In this document: piece after piece, positions 43,874-53,362 of the stretch | How the letters are laid out: the number at the start of each line of letters is the position of its first letter | Numbering within the stretch: position 1 is the stretch's first letter | Assembly (NCBI GenBank): GCA_025359065.1 | Contig: JANYHM010000115.1 | Location: 1 to 64,000 of the forward strand | Direction: 5' to 3' | Source of the DNA: Synechococcales cyanobacterium GL140_1_metabinner_5_sub | Lineage (GTDB): Bacteria > Cyanobacteriota > Cyanobacteriia > Cyanobacteriales > Chamaesiphonaceae | Length of the DNA stretch: 64,000 nt | Position numbers and translations under genes: made by a program | The notes under the pieces: generated by a model | Database searches by the model: none | Told to the model about the DNA's origin: nothing | The model's input: only the letters and a program-made list of their open reading frames with translations

Positions 43874-45571
43874 TTAAGGCAATAGCGTATCGAGTTTGCG
43901 CAAGACTAAAAACTTTACCAAATATCCTAAGCTAATCATGCCGCCCAAGGCACCTAGGGCAAAACACAGATAAGACCAGCCGACGGCGATCACTGGCCAA
44001 AATACCGCTCCAGACACAATCAAGGCTAACCCCAGTAAGGCGGACACCATACTTTTTATTGCGGTGATCTGGCGTTTTCGTCGTTTTAAATAAGCTGCAT
44101 TGGGGTCAAGACTCACAGCATTCATTGGCTCTGAGTATTCCATCATGCTGGTCTGGCTAGAGATCTGCTGGCTATTTCTTTGACCAAAAGAGCCACGCAC
44201 GAATTTTACCAATTGTTGTCCTGCTCGTCGCATAATCGTCCCGCGCTCGGCGATCGCCACTCGGCGCACAAAAGGCTGAGCCGACTGCAACAGGTTATAA
44301 GCAGGGTCTAATGTGCGGGCAATGCCATCCAATGTCGAAAGTGCCTTCAGTATTGCCGTCATTTCTGGTGGAAGTCGAAAAGGCTGCTGGCTGTACATTG
44401 CACCTACTTCTGCCCGAATCAGCTCAAACTCTTGTAAATCTACTGGGCGCTCGGTAAACCGCTCTAACAAAAACCCAATTACTCTGCGTACTGGTCGCAT
44501 GTCGGCTACTTCGACTAATAATCCGATCGACTCCAATCCTGATAAAACCCCATTGAGGTCTTTGCGTAAAACTGCCAAAAAGGTATCCACCATTTGGGTG
44601 CGAGCATTTCCGGGCAGCTCGCTCATCATGCCAAAGTCGTAAACGGCCAACCGACCATCGGGAGTAATGGCCATATTGCCGGGATGGGGATCGCCTTGAA
44701 AAAAGCCATCGATCATCAACTGCTGAAGATAGCAGCATATACCAATTTGATTGATTCTTTTGGGGTCAAAGCCTTGGGCTTCTAGCTCAGCTCTGCGATC
44801 AATTTTAATACCGGGTAGATAAGACATGGTCAAAACTTTGGTAGCAGTGAATCTCCAATAAATTTTGGGTACTACCACATCTCTTTGGCTCCGAAAGTTA
44901 TGGCGAAACCGATCGGCATTTTGGCCTTCTCGCACATAGTCGATTTCTTGAAACAGCAGGTTAAAAAAATCTTGATAAATCGCTGTCAAACCATAGGTTT
45001 TAGTCCAGGGAAAGCGCTGGTCGCAAAAGTTGACGATCTGCTGCAAAATCTCGAAATCTAGCCGCAAGATTTCTGCTAAACCAGGCCGCTGCACTTTTAC
45101 TACCACCATTTCGCCGCTGTGCAGGCGAGCACGGTGGACTTGACCTAAACTGGCGGCGGCGATCGGCTTGGGTTCAAATTCGCAGTAGATGCTGCCCAAA
45201 GACTGCCCTAGCTGCTGCTCGATGATGGCGATCGCTATGCTGGTCGGAAAACTTGGTACCTGATCTTGCAGTTGTGCCAAGGCTTCCACATAGGGCGCAG
45301 GTAACAGATCAACTCTGGTAGAAAGGGTCTGGCCAATTTTGATAAAAGTTGGTCCCAGGCGAATTAGAGTATTGGTTAACTTGCGAGCTTGGCGCTGCTG
45401 CTGCTGGGGCTTGTTTTTATTAAGCAAAAAATCTGCCGAAATCGCTAGTAAAACGTTGCCCAATGCGTGCAAAATTTGGGCACGGCGTTGGATGGGCTTG
45501 ATCCGTCGAGGCTGTTGTTTTTTATCGCTGGCAATCCGCCGCACCGAGTTATCAACTTGAGGGTCTATCAT
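43874..45571 (-). CDS. ABC1/AarF/UbiB-type atypical kinase
   Basis: This 565-residue member of the UbiB (ABC1/ADCK) family has the KxGQ motif LGPTFIKIGQTLSTR, the ALAQLQDQVPSFPT region, the Ala-rich loop replacement AAASLGQVHRARL, the lysine strand VVVKVQRPG, GDPHPGNMAITPDG and VYDFGMMSELPG. Two C-terminal transmembrane helices anchor it (~505-550). Family members support quinone or isoprenoid-lipid metabolism, and several cyanobacterial and plastid relatives act in thylakoid/plastoglobule lipid homeostasis. The start overlaps the stop of the histidine kinase gene by one base (TGATG), so expression is coupled. Confidence 0.88.
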   Translation of the reverse strand: MIDPQVDNSVRRIASDKKQQPRRIKPIQRRAQILHALGNVLLAISADFLLNKNKPQQQQRQARKLTNTLIRLGPTFIKIGQTLSTRVDLLPAPYVEALAQLQDQVPSFPTSIAIAIIEQQLGQSLGSIYCEFEPKPIAAASLGQVHRARLHSGEMVVVKVQRPGLAEILRLDFEILQQIVNFCDQRFPWTKTYGLTAIYQDFFNLLFQEIDYVREGQNADRFRHNFRSQRDVVVPKIYWRFTATKVLTMSYLPGIKIDRRAELEAQGFDPKRINQIGICCYLQQLMIDGFFQGDPHPGNMAITPDGRLAVYDFGMMSELPGNARTQMVDTFLAVLRKDLNGVLSGLESIGLLVEVADMRPVRRVIGFLLERFTERPVDLQEFELIRAEVGAMYSQQPFRLPPEMTAILKALSTLDGIARTLDPAYNLLQSAQPFVRRVAIAERGTIMRRAGQQLVKFVRGSFGQRNSQQISSQTSMMEYSEPMNAVSLDPNAAYLKRRKRQITAIKSMVSALLGLALIVSGAVFWPVIAVGWSYLCFALGALGGMISLGYLVKFLVLRKLDTLLP

Positions 45572-46827
45572 CAGCCCTCCTCTAGGGGAAATGAAACCTG
45601 AAAGGAGGTGCTAGCCAATGGCTCTGCACCGCTGCTAGTAACCGAGACTTCTCCTTGTAAATGTTGAACCAAAGATTTTACTAAGGCCAAGCCTAATCCG
45701 GTACCAGGCACAGCTTGTTGGGTCACATCTTTGCCCCGCCGAAATTTTTGGAAGATGTGGGGTATATCAGCGGCATGGATTAGCTTTCCTTGGTCGCTGA
45801 CGGTAATAACAACACTGCCAGATTTTAATTCGGCATTGAACTCCACTGTGGTGTTTGGATGAGCATATTTGCCCGCATTGGTCAGCAGCTCCTGCAAAAC
45901 TCGGGTCAGACTCTCGCCGTCGCTGTACCATTGACAACTGGCTGGCAGCGAGACTTGCAGTTGCAGATTTTTGGTTGCCCAGGTTTGGCGGAAGTTAGCT
46001 AAAATCGGTTGGAGCAAGCTTTCTAAAATAATTAGCTGGCGGTCTTCTTTTGCATCGCTCTGTTTGGTTTCTAATTGCTGGATGGTTAATAAGTCATTGA
46101 TTAAATTAATTTCTTGGGCACACTGCTGCTGCAAAATATCTAGGTAACGAGTCTGGCGATCGAGGTCAATTCCTGGCTGTCTCAGCATCTTAATAGCCAA
46201 AGACATACTGGTAAGAGGGGTGCGCAGTTCGTGACTAATGGTACTGATAAATTCATCTTTCAGCCGGTTGGCTTCGTCGAGCTGCTCTACCCGACGGCGA
46301 CCAGCGGCTTGGAGTTTGGTGAGTAAGCCCTGGCTGCTCTGGAGTTGGGCGGTACGCTCATCAGCGAGGGTTTGGGCTTGACGGAGGGTTTGTTCGGCGG
46401 TGTGGACTTCTTGTTTTAAGGCATGTTGACGGAGACCGATCGCCACCACCGAGGTCACATCATTTAAGCTAGCATCGGCTGGCCAAGGTTCAGGACGCAA
46501 TAGTACCAGGTAGCCATTGGTAAATTCGGCGCGCAGTTCTCCCTGATAGCCATTAATCGTTTGAGGGGGCGTTTGAGAGGGGACTTGCCAGGTTTGGCCA
46601 GATGGCTCGGGTAGATTTGCATCGCTGCTGTACCAAGTGAGTTGCAGACCATCCCAAATTCCACAGGCGGTGGCATCCCAAAACTCGGCCATGCTCCGGG
46701 CGATCGACTGGGGGCTAGCGCCTTGTTCGATCGCCGTCAGCAGATGCTGTATAAGTTGGAAGGTAGAATTAAGGTCGGCCACTAAATAATTGGATTTGTG
46801 AAAATTTGCGCTTGCCTGTCCATCCAT
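45571..46827 (-). CDS. Sensor histidine kinase (GAF-like N-terminal domain)
   Basis: This is a soluble 418-residue kinase. Residues 20-135 form a GAF-like sensor domain (IEQGASPQSIARSMAEFWDA, then YLVLLRPEPWPADA, VVAIGLRQHALKQ). A coiled coil (~140-185) leads to the HisKA dimerisation helix FISTISHELRTPLTSM with H199. The HATPase_c domain has LLTNAGKYAHPN (N box), VSDQGKLI (G1), FRRGKDVTQ (F box) and GTGLGLALVKSL (G2). No transmembrane segment is present, so the signal is cytoplasmic. No response regulator lies beside it. It is translationally coupled to the UbiB-type kinase downstream, an unusual pairing. Confidence 0.88.
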   Translation of the reverse strand: MDGQASANFHKSNYLVADLNSTFQLIQHLLTAIEQGASPQSIARSMAEFWDATACGIWDGLQLTWYSSDANLPEPSGQTWQVPSQTPPQTINGYQGELRAEFTNGYLVLLRPEPWPADASLNDVTSVVAIGLRQHALKQEVHTAEQTLRQAQTLADERTAQLQSSQGLLTKLQAAGRRRVEQLDEANRLKDEFISTISHELRTPLTSMSLAIKMLRQPGIDLDRQTRYLDILQQQCAQEINLINDLLTIQQLETKQSDAKEDRQLIILESLLQPILANFRQTWATKNLQLQVSLPASCQWYSDGESLTRVLQELLTNAGKYAHPNTTVEFNAELKSGSVVITVSDQGKLIHAADIPHIFQKFRRGKDVTQQAVPGTGLGLALVKSLVQHLQGEVSVTSSGAEPLASTSFQVSFPLEEG

Positions 46828-46902
46828 TATCCCCGCTTGGGGGTAGTAGATCGCCCTATAGGTTCAAAAATAGTCTAAGATTTGCAAAAAGGAGATCGCC
46901 TG

Positions 46903-47247
46903 ATGTTACTCAAATCCACTACCCGCCACATTCACATCTACACTGCTGAGGTTATTGACAACGAACTGCAACCCAGCGACCAGGTGCTGACTCTCGATAT
47001 TGACCCAGACAACGAGCTAACTTGGGATGATGATGCTCTGCAAAGAGTCTATCGCCGCTTCGATGATTTGGTAGAAGAATATGCTGGTCGGGACTTAATT
47101 GAATACAATTTGCGCAAAATTGGTTCTGATCTAGAACACTTTGTGCGGGAGCTATTGCAATCTGGTGAGATCGGCTATAATCTCAACAGTAGAGTTTTGA
47201 ATTATAGTATGGGTTTACCACAGGTGGCGGATCCGTCTGCCAAGTAA
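46903..47247 (+). CDS. ndhM: NAD(P)H-quinone oxidoreductase subunit M
   Basis: This 114-residue hydrophilic subunit of the cyanobacterial NDH-1 complex is specific to the oxygenic phototroph enzyme. It starts MLLKSTTRHIHIYTAEVIDN and continues DNELTWDDDALQRVYRRFDD and GRDLIEYNLRKIGSDLEHFV, which match NdhM. AAGGAG lies about eight bases before ATG 46903. An in-frame start seven codons upstream overlaps this ribosome-binding site and is less likely. NdhM sits at the ferredoxin-docking side of the complex, which drives cyclic electron flow and respiration. Confidence 0.92.
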   Translation: MLLKSTTRHIHIYTAEVIDNELQPSDQVLTLDIDPDNELTWDDDALQRVYRRFDDLVEEYAGRDLIEYNLRKIGSDLEHFVRELLQSGEIGYNLNSRVLNYSMGLPQVADPSAK

Positions 47248-47344
47248 TGGCTGATTCCAGACTTGCTTCACACCTCTATCATCTCGTTTACTCAACTTTA
47301 TATCTCCTGCTTCCCCATAAGCCAGCATTTTCAGAGGTTGGTGG

Positions 47345-47365
47345 GGTACTTTTTTTGAAAGTACC
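47345..47365. repeat. Inverted repeat downstream of trxA
   Basis: GGTACTTT and AAAGTACC form an 8-bp stem with a 5-base loop in the gap between the convergent ndhM and trxA genes. It has no adjacent T-run on either strand. It may be a weak bidirectional terminator. Confidence 0.4.
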
Positions 47366-47388
47366 TGAAGCTAGGAGATATTGTCTTT

Positions 47389-47709
47389 TTACAAGAATTT
47401 TTCTAAAGTGGCGGTGTACTCTGTGTAAGGCTTTGCACCGACGACTTTTTCTACCAGCTCACCCTGCTTAAATATCATGACTGCGGGAATGCTTTTGACT
47501 TCAAAGCGTCTGGCGATCGGCTTGTTAACGTCTACATCTAGTTTAAAAACTTTCGCCCGATCAGCGTAGTCTTCTGCTAGCTCGTCCATCATTGGTGCCA
47601 CTAACTTACATGGGCCACACCAAGTAGCTGTGCAATCGACCACGAACAAAGGCTCTGCGGCCAATAGTGCATCCAGCTCGGCTTCGTCCTGAATAAAAGT
47701 AGCGGTCAT
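47389..47709 (-). CDS. trxA: Thioredoxin
   Basis: This 106-residue classical thioredoxin has the active site ATWCGPCKLVAPMMDE (C31, C34), the cis-Pro loop SIPAVMIFKQGE and a C-terminal helix YTATLEKFL. Asp26 of the buried acid site is replaced in position by the D of VVDCTATW. It reduces disulfides of target enzymes using electrons from thioredoxin reductases. A GGGAGAAAG ribosome-binding site precedes the ATG. The active site and length place it with m/y-type small thioredoxins; which one cannot be said. Confidence 0.92.
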   Translation of the reverse strand: MTATFIQDEAELDALLAAEPLFVVDCTATWCGPCKLVAPMMDELAEDYADRAKVFKLDVDVNKPIARRFEVKSIPAVMIFKQGELVEKVVGAKPYTEYTATLEKFL

Positions 47710-47802
47710 AGGTCTTTCTCCCGTCAGAGCAATTAATAGATATCACAGACTAGCACGAAATTAGTGCTCTGTAAAAATAACTACTCGTTCCAAAATCGAC
47801 AC

Positions 47803-48786
47803 TTAGACAACTAGTTCAGCCTGAAGATGTTGCAGTAACCCAAACAGTTCATCGTCGCTGAGCAGAGCGCTAGCGCGTTTGTTGTATAGCGACACCATAT
47901 ACTCTCTTCCTCGTTCCTTTGACCAACCTAGGCGCTTTAACTCCATGTTAATCATTGGAATCATATCAGTTACACTCAGGGGTGGCTCTGCGATCGGCAC
48001 TATAGTTTCATCTGAGGAAGTCCCTGTTAAAGGAGTGTCGTTGTCAGTCACTGCTGGCAAAGGATCTGGGGTAGCTGTAGCTTTCTTTGTTCGATTACTT
48101 TTTGCAACCGGCGCTTCTGGGATAGTTTCTATTGATTGCTCTGGTGAGGTTGCAGAAATTTCTGGTGGTGCTGAATCTGTGGCAACCTGGCCATTCGTCG
48201 TAGTCAGAATATTAATTTCTGCATCAGGTTCAGGCAAACTGGGTTCGGCATCGAACTTCATTGGCTGTTCCGAAATTCCGCTGGCAGCTACCTGAATTCT
48301 GATTGGTTCTGCGACTGGTACGACAGGAACCAGTGGGAGAGCTGTTTCTTCACTGATGATTGGTGATTCGGCGGTTGCGACGAGATTTATGACTGGCTCG
48401 ATCAAGCTGCCACCATTTGTCAATGGCTCACTAGCCGTAGCAACTTCTGGCTGTTCGACAGAATTAGTCAACCTGACGGGTAAATCGGGTAAGGGCGTAA
48501 CTATCAAATTCACTGTTTCATGAGCGGGCTGCTGTAAACCTTGGATGCCTAAAATTGTTAAGGCTCTTTCCATGGCGCGATTTTCGGCCAGCATCAAGTT
48601 AGCATCTGCCGCCAAGGTACTTACTAACACAGTGCTTTCCGCTAGAACTGATACTTTGACCACATACTGGTCGCCGTGAATTTGCACCAAATCACTAATA
48701 ATGCTGCCTTGGGGGTATTGCTGCCGAAATCGATCGCCAAGGGCGCTGACAAAATTATCGAACATAGGTTTAAGCTCACTCGTCAA
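47803..48786 (-). CDS. Conserved cyanobacterial hypothetical protein with two small domains and a disordered linker
   Basis: This is a 327-residue protein. The N-terminal ~90 residues form an alpha/beta domain (FVSALGDRFRQQYPQGSIIS, then YVVKVSVLAESTVLVSTLAA, then AENRAMERALTILGI). About 170 residues of Pro/Ala/Glu/Thr-rich low-complexity linker follow. A short helical C-terminal domain (IPMINMELKRLGWSKERGRE, then SLYNKRASALLSDDELFGLL) ends it. The C-terminal type is widespread in cyanobacteria and resembles a protein- or DNA-binding helical module. The N-terminal 'DRAMERALTILG' pattern recalls proteins that prepare sequences for recombination or repair, but I cannot assign a function. It lies divergently from radA. 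Confidence 0.6.
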   Translation of the reverse strand: MTSELKPMFDNFVSALGDRFRQQYPQGSIISDLVQIHGDQYVVKVSVLAESTVLVSTLAADANLMLAENRAMERALTILGIQGLQQPAHETVNLIVTPLPDLPVRLTNSVEQPEVATASEPLTNGGSLIEPVINLVATAESPIISEETALPLVPVVPVAEPIRIQVAASGISEQPMKFDAEPSLPEPDAEINILTTTNGQVATDSAPPEISATSPEQSIETIPEAPVAKSNRTKKATATPDPLPAVTDNDTPLTGTSSDETIVPIAEPPLSVTDMIPMINMELKRLGWSKERGREYMVSLYNKRASALLSDDELFGLLQHLQAELVV

Positions 48787-48877
48787 TTATCATAGTACAA
48801 GATTATCATTGTTTTGTCATTTCTGCTAGTATGTTTCTGGCAGCTCCATCAATTCACATCTGAAGTGCAATCCCCTC

Positions 48878-50281
48878 ATGGCCAAACAACCCCGATCGAT
48901 CTATGTCTGCAACGAATGTGGAGGCGAATCTAGTCAATGGTTTGGCAAATGTTCGGCCTGCGGCACTTTCAACTCTATGGTGGAACAACTGCCCATTACT
49001 ACTAAGGCCGCTAGCGGTCGGATTGTCAGTAGAGCCACCGTTCAAACCAACCAAGCCGCTCCTCAATCTCGTGCTGCCGTCACGTTACCAGAAATTAGTG
49101 ATAGTGAAGAGCAGCGCTGGAGTTCTGGCTACGGAGAGTTCGATCGAGTTTTAGGCGGCGGTATTGTCCCCGGATCGCTGGTTCTCATTGGTGGTGATCC
49201 GGGAATTGGGAAGTCTACGCTGCTGTTACAAACCGCCAATGAATTAGCCAAACATTATCGAGTGTTGTACGTGTGTGGGGAAGAATCGGGGAAACAAATT
49301 AAGCTGCGGGCGGGCAGACTGGGAGTGAATTGTCAGAGTCCTAATCTGTACATTTTGGCGGAAACCGATATGGATGATGTGGTGCAAGAAATTACGTCTT
49401 TGAAACCCCATGTGGCAATTATTGATAGTATTCAGACCGTGTATTTGCCCAGTTTGGCCTCGGCGGCAGGTTCGGTGGCGCAGGTGCGTGAATGTACGGC
49501 TTCGCTGATGCAGATTGCAAAGCGTCAGGATACCAGCATGTTTTTGGTGGGTCATGTGACCAAAGAAGGGGCGATCGCTGGCCCCAAGGTATTGGAGCAT
49601 CTGGTGGATACGGTGCTGTATTTTGAGGGCGATCGCTTTGCGGTGCATCGGTTGCTGCGATCGGTGAAAAATCGTTTTGGTGCCACCCATGAATTGGGCG
49701 TATTTGAGATGGTCGATAAGGGTTTGGTGGAAGTCACTAATCCTTCTCAGCTATTTCTAGGAAATATTGATGATCAGTCACCGGGAACTGCGATCGTGGT
49801 GGCTTGTGAAGGCACTCGTCCGCTGGTGGTGGAACTACAGGCGTTGGTGAGTCCCACAAGCTATCCTTCACCTCGGCGGGCGGGTACGGGCATAGATTAC
49901 AACCGCTTGGTGCAAATTTTAGCGGTGCTAGAAAAAAGGGTAGGAATTCCGCTTTCTAAGTTGGATGCCTATTTGTCGGTGGCCGGAGGCTTGAATGTCA
50001 ATGAGCCTGCGGTGGATTTGGGGATGGCGATCGCGATTGTAGCTAGCTTTCGAGACCGCACGGTGGCACCTCATACGGTGGCAATTGGGGAGGTGGGTTT
50101 AGGTGGCCAGATTCGATCGGTTTCGCAGTTAGAGTTAAGGCTCAAGGAGGCGGTGAAGCTGGGGTTTAAGCGGGCGATCGTGCCCAAAAGTCAGTCTCTA
50201 CCGACGATTCCTGGTTTGGAATTAGTGCCGGTAGCAAAGTTGTTAGATGCAATTATCGCAGCGCTACCTGCTGACAGTTAA
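48878..50281 (+). CDS. radA: DNA repair protein RadA (Sms)
   Basis: This 467-residue RecA-like ATPase has an N-terminal zinc finger (C11, C14, C25, C28 in CNECGGESSQWFGKCSACG). Walker A is GGDPGIGKSTLLLQ, Walker B is VAIIDSIQTVYLP, and the RadA-specific motif is SVKNRFGATHELGVFEM. The C-terminal Lon-like domain has PSPRRAGTGIDYNRLVQILA and LNVNEPAVDLGMAIAI. RadA promotes branch migration of recombination intermediates. Several HIP1 octamers fall in the gene. Confidence 0.95.
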   Translation: MAKQPRSIYVCNECGGESSQWFGKCSACGTFNSMVEQLPITTKAASGRIVSRATVQTNQAAPQSRAAVTLPEISDSEEQRWSSGYGEFDRVLGGGIVPGSLVLIGGDPGIGKSTLLLQTANELAKHYRVLYVCGEESGKQIKLRAGRLGVNCQSPNLYILAETDMDDVVQEITSLKPHVAIIDSIQTVYLPSLASAAGSVAQVRECTASLMQIAKRQDTSMFLVGHVTKEGAIAGPKVLEHLVDTVLYFEGDRFAVHRLLRSVKNRFGATHELGVFEMVDKGLVEVTNPSQLFLGNIDDQSPGTAIVVACEGTRPLVVELQALVSPTSYPSPRRAGTGIDYNRLVQILAVLEKRVGIPLSKLDAYLSVAGGLNVNEPAVDLGMAIAIVASFRDRTVAPHTVAIGEVGLGGQIRSVSQLELRLKEAVKLGFKRAIVPKSQSLPTIPGLELVPVAKLLDAIIAALPADS

Positions 50282-50315
50282 TACAAAATAGCCACACTAA
50301 TATTACAGCAAATAA

Positions 50316-50615
50316 TCAGTTAGCGTTGTCAGTCAACCAAGCCTCTAAATCTGTCCGATCGCTTAGGGTAAACAGAGCAGTTCCCAAGGTTTCTAAGCGA
50401 TCGATCGGCAACCCAGCAATCTGCTGAGCCACAGCATCGGGCATTGCGCCAAATCGAAAGTTGATCAGTGTTAACAGCATCTTGGTTTCGCCTTCGGCTT
50501 GACCTTCAGCCTTGCTTTCGGCTTTGGCATCTCGGTAAACACGGGTTTCTTCTAGTGGCGTTCCTAACATGGCGTTGACCTCATCACGAGTGATTTGAGA
50601 AAACATGCTGACCAA
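50316..50615 (-). pseudogene. C-terminal remnant of an Rpn/PD-(D/E)XK transposase-like protein
   Basis: The 99-residue frame starts MVSMFSQITRDEVNAMLGTP, continues LEETRVYRDAKAESKAEGQAEG and LLTLINFRFGAMP, and ends AWLTDNAN. In cyanobacterial Rpn-family (recombination-promoting nuclease / DUF4351-type) proteins this segment is the C-terminal third. It follows a ~170-residue nuclease domain that is missing here, because the frame starts just beside the photolyase gene. It may still be expressed as a short protein, but I call it a truncated remnant. Rpn genes are multicopy and mobile, which fits decay. Confidence 0.65.
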
Positions 50616-50655
50616 TTAGACAGTTAGAATTGTGGGATTAGAGGCATACTTTTCA

Positions 50656-52107
50656 ATGAACATCATGTGGTTTCGCCGTGACTTGAGACTGGCAGATAAC
50701 GAGAGTTTAAGCCGAGCATCTGGCAACAATGCCGAAGTCCTACCTTGTTTAGTAGTTGATCCCTGGTTGTTTGAGTGGCGAGAAATTAGCCCCGCACGAC
50801 TGAGATTTTGGTTTGACTCGGTGCAAGATCTTGAGCGACAGCTCAGAACCAAAGGTAGTCGGCTGATCCTATTATCGGGTCAATCGGCTAAAGAAATTTG
50901 CTCTTTGAGTAAGCAGCTTCTGACAGAAGGACACAAGCCCCAGCTATTTTTCAATCGAGATATGCAGGAGGAAAGCGATCGACAGCGTGATGCTCAAGTA
51001 ATCCAATTCTGCCAAGAAACTAAAATTCCCTGTAAAGTTGGCTTGAGCAATTTCCTTCAGACCGTTCATCGCTGGGATGACTGGTACAAAGAATATTATG
51101 ACTATGTGCATCAGCCAGTGCATGAAATCCCAGCATTTATCAATACTCCTGAAATCAGCGATCTGCCAGAGATAACGATCGAAGAACTTGCCGCTAAATA
51201 TGGTCATTATTGGAGTGCTCCCAAAGTATATTTTCCTGGTGGCGAAAGCGCCGCTACCGAAGTGATGCAGTCTTTTTTGGTCGATCGATTTCCCGGCTAT
51301 CATTGGAAAATATCTCGCCCATGGCTTACTCAACAAGGTGCAACTTCTCACCTTTCACCTCATTTTGCCTGGGGGACAATTTCGATCAGAACAGTTTATC
51401 AACAGGCTGAAACCAGAGCGAAGCAATTCGCCCCCGAATCTAAACAGGCTTTCTCGCTCAAAGCCTTTCGTCTAAGACTACGCTGGCAATGTAGTTTTAC
51501 CCAAAGATTTTATCTGACTCCTGAAATCGCTTACCAAAATCGCTTTCGAGAGTTCAATGAATGGTATCAAGATGCTCCGCTTAGTGAGGAGCAACAGCAG
51601 TTATTTCAAGCATGGCAAGATGGTGAAACTGGCTTTCCGTTGATTGATGCTAGTATGCGCCAGCTCAAAAGCATGGGGTGGATGAACTTTCGGATGAGAG
51701 CCATGTGTGCGACTTTTTTAACGATTAACTGTGGTATTTCTTGGCACCATGGCGCGTTGCATTTTATGCAACATTTAGTGGATGGAGATTTAGCGATCGA
51801 TCACTGGCAATGGCAAATGCAGGCAGGCATCACTAACCCTTTAAGCGAAACCTTCCGGATTTATAATCCTGCTAAAAACTTGGCTGAGAAAGATCCTGAG
51901 CTAGAGTTTGTCAGATTTTGGGTGCCGGAATTGCGCGGGTATAGTTTAGAAGAAATCACCCAAGGGGTGCATTTGAGTGAAGCTTTTTACCCAGAGCCGA
52001 TCGTTGATTTACAGCAAACTCGTAAAGTTAATGGCAAAGTGGTAGCAGATCTTCGCAAGCAAGTCCGAGAGAGATTAGAGAGAACGAAAGATCTATCTAT
52101 TTCTTAG
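50656..52107 (+). CDS. phr: Deoxyribodipyrimidine photolyase (cryptochrome/photolyase family)
   Basis: This 483-residue flavoprotein starts [20 protein letters not shown] at ATG 50656; an in-frame upstream start at 50632 adds eight residues not found in the family. The N-terminal antenna domain contains [11 protein letters not shown] and [16 protein letters not shown]. The FAD-binding C-terminal domain has [54 protein letters not shown] and [20 protein letters not shown]. It repairs pyrimidine dimers with blue light. The region after WQWQ differs slightly from the common SGTGTDA motif, so a cryptochrome-like subclass is possible. It ends overlapping carA by 11 bases, tail to tail. Confidence 0.88.
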   Translation: MNIMWFRRDLRLADNESLSRASGNNAEVLPCLVVDPWLFEWREISPARLRFWFDSVQDLERQLRTKGSRLILLSGQSAKEICSLSKQLLTEGHKPQLFFNRDMQEESDRQRDAQVIQFCQETKIPCKVGLSNFLQTVHRWDDWYKEYYDYVHQPVHEIPAFINTPEISDLPEITIEELAAKYGHYWSAPKVYFPGGESAATEVMQSFLVDRFPGYHWKISRPWLTQQGATSHLSPHFAWGTISIRTVYQQAETRAKQFAPESKQAFSLKAFRLRLRWQCSFTQRFYLTPEIAYQNRFREFNEWYQDAPLSEEQQQLFQAWQDGETGFPLIDASMRQLKSMGWMNFRMRAMCATFLTINCGISWHHGALHFMQHLVDGDLAIDHWQWQMQAGITNPLSETFRIYNPAKNLAEKDPELEFVRFWVPELRGYSLEEITQGVHLSEAFYPEPIVDLQQTRKVNGKVVADLRKQVRERLERTKDLSIS

Positions 52108-53224
52108 CTTGGCGCATCTCATCGACAAATCGACCAAACAAATAATCAGCATCATGAGGGCCCGGGCTAGCTTCGGGGTGATACTGCACCGAGAAAAAAG
52201 GTAGCTTGGTGTGACGTAGACCGGCGACTGTGCGATCGTTCAGGTTTAAGTGTGTGACCTCCACATCAGCCTGCAAAGATTCTGGTGTAATGGCAAAGCC
52301 GTGATTTTGGCTAGTGATTTCTACTGGTTGCTGTGCCAATCCGGCGGGCTGATTCAAACCTCGGTGGCCAAATTTTAGCTTAAAGGTTTCGGCACCCAAG
52401 GCTAATCCCAAAATTTGGTGTCCCATGCAGATGCCAAAGATTGGCTTCTGGGCGTTTAGTAATTCCTTGGTTGTCGCAATTCCCTCGATAACAGCCGCTG
52501 GATCGCCGGGGCCGTTGGAAAGAAATATGCCATCGGGTTGGTAGCTGAGAATTTCTGCGGCGCTGGTGTTGGCAGGCACTACTTTTACTTGGCAGCCATG
52601 GCTGGCCAGACGATGGAGAATATTGCGCTTAATACCAAAATCGATCGCCACCACTTTAAAGGTTTCGGTAGATGGGGTCTGAAACTCCCACATTTCGGCG
52701 CTGGGAGTTGACCAGTCATAGGATTTTTTGGTGCTCACCGCTTTTACTAAATTTAGGCCATTCATATCGGGAGCGTTGCGTACCTTGGCTAGCAGCTCCG
52801 CTGGATCGAGAATTTCGTTGGAGATAGCGCCGTTGATCGCACCGATAGAACGGAGTTTCCGAGTCAGTGCCCGAGTATCGATCCCATAGATGCCGGGGAT
52901 GCCGTGCTGCTCTAAATAAGCCGGCAAAGATTGGGTCGATCGCCAGTTGCTGGGGCGGTGACAAATATTGCGGGCAATCACCCCCTGAATTTGAGGCCGA
53001 TCGGATTCTTCATCAGCAGAGTTTACGCCGGTATTGCCCAGTTCAGGATAAGTAAACGTGACGATCTGGCCATGGTAGCTAGGATCGGTCAATACTTCTT
53101 GGTAGCCCGTCATGCCGGTGTTAAAGACTACTTCACCTAATGTGGTACCTGCGGCACCAAAAGACCAACCGCGATAGGTGGTGCCATCGGCCAAGACTAA
53201 CAGAGCCGGTTTTGCAACAGACAT
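52097..53224 (-). CDS. carA: Carbamoyl-phosphate synthase small subunit
   Basis: This 375-residue glutaminase subunit supplies ammonia to CarB for arginine and pyrimidine synthesis. The N-terminal domain has [20 protein letters not shown] and [20 protein letters not shown]. The class I amidotransferase domain has [11 protein letters not shown], the nucleophile in [26 protein letters not shown] and the catalytic His/Glu in [20 protein letters not shown]. Length is normal. carB is not in the window. Confidence 0.95.
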   Translation of the reverse strand: MSVAKPALLVLADGTTYRGWSFGAAGTTLGEVVFNTGMTGYQEVLTDPSYHGQIVTFTYPELGNTGVNSADEESDRPQIQGVIARNICHRPSNWRSTQSLPAYLEQHGIPGIYGIDTRALTRKLRSIGAINGAISNEILDPAELLAKVRNAPDMNGLNLVKAVSTKKSYDWSTPSAEMWEFQTPSTETFKVVAIDFGIKRNILHRLASHGCQVKVVPANTSAAEILSYQPDGIFLSNGPGDPAAVIEGIATTKELLNAQKPIFGICMGHQILGLALGAETFKLKFGHRGLNQPAGLAQQPVEITSQNHGFAITPESLQADVEVTHLNLNDRTVAGLRHTKLPFFSVQYHPEASPGPHDADYLFGRFVDEMRQAKK

Positions 53225-53362
53225 AATCTTCTCTATCCAAGTAAAAGCGTTATTAATATCTCACACAACTGGTTGTGTCTGCACAAATCAGCTATCCTTG
53301 TTTTACGTTGATCGATCGAGCTGATCTCTGCAACGGCGCTGATTTTGAAACTATCCCTTGTC

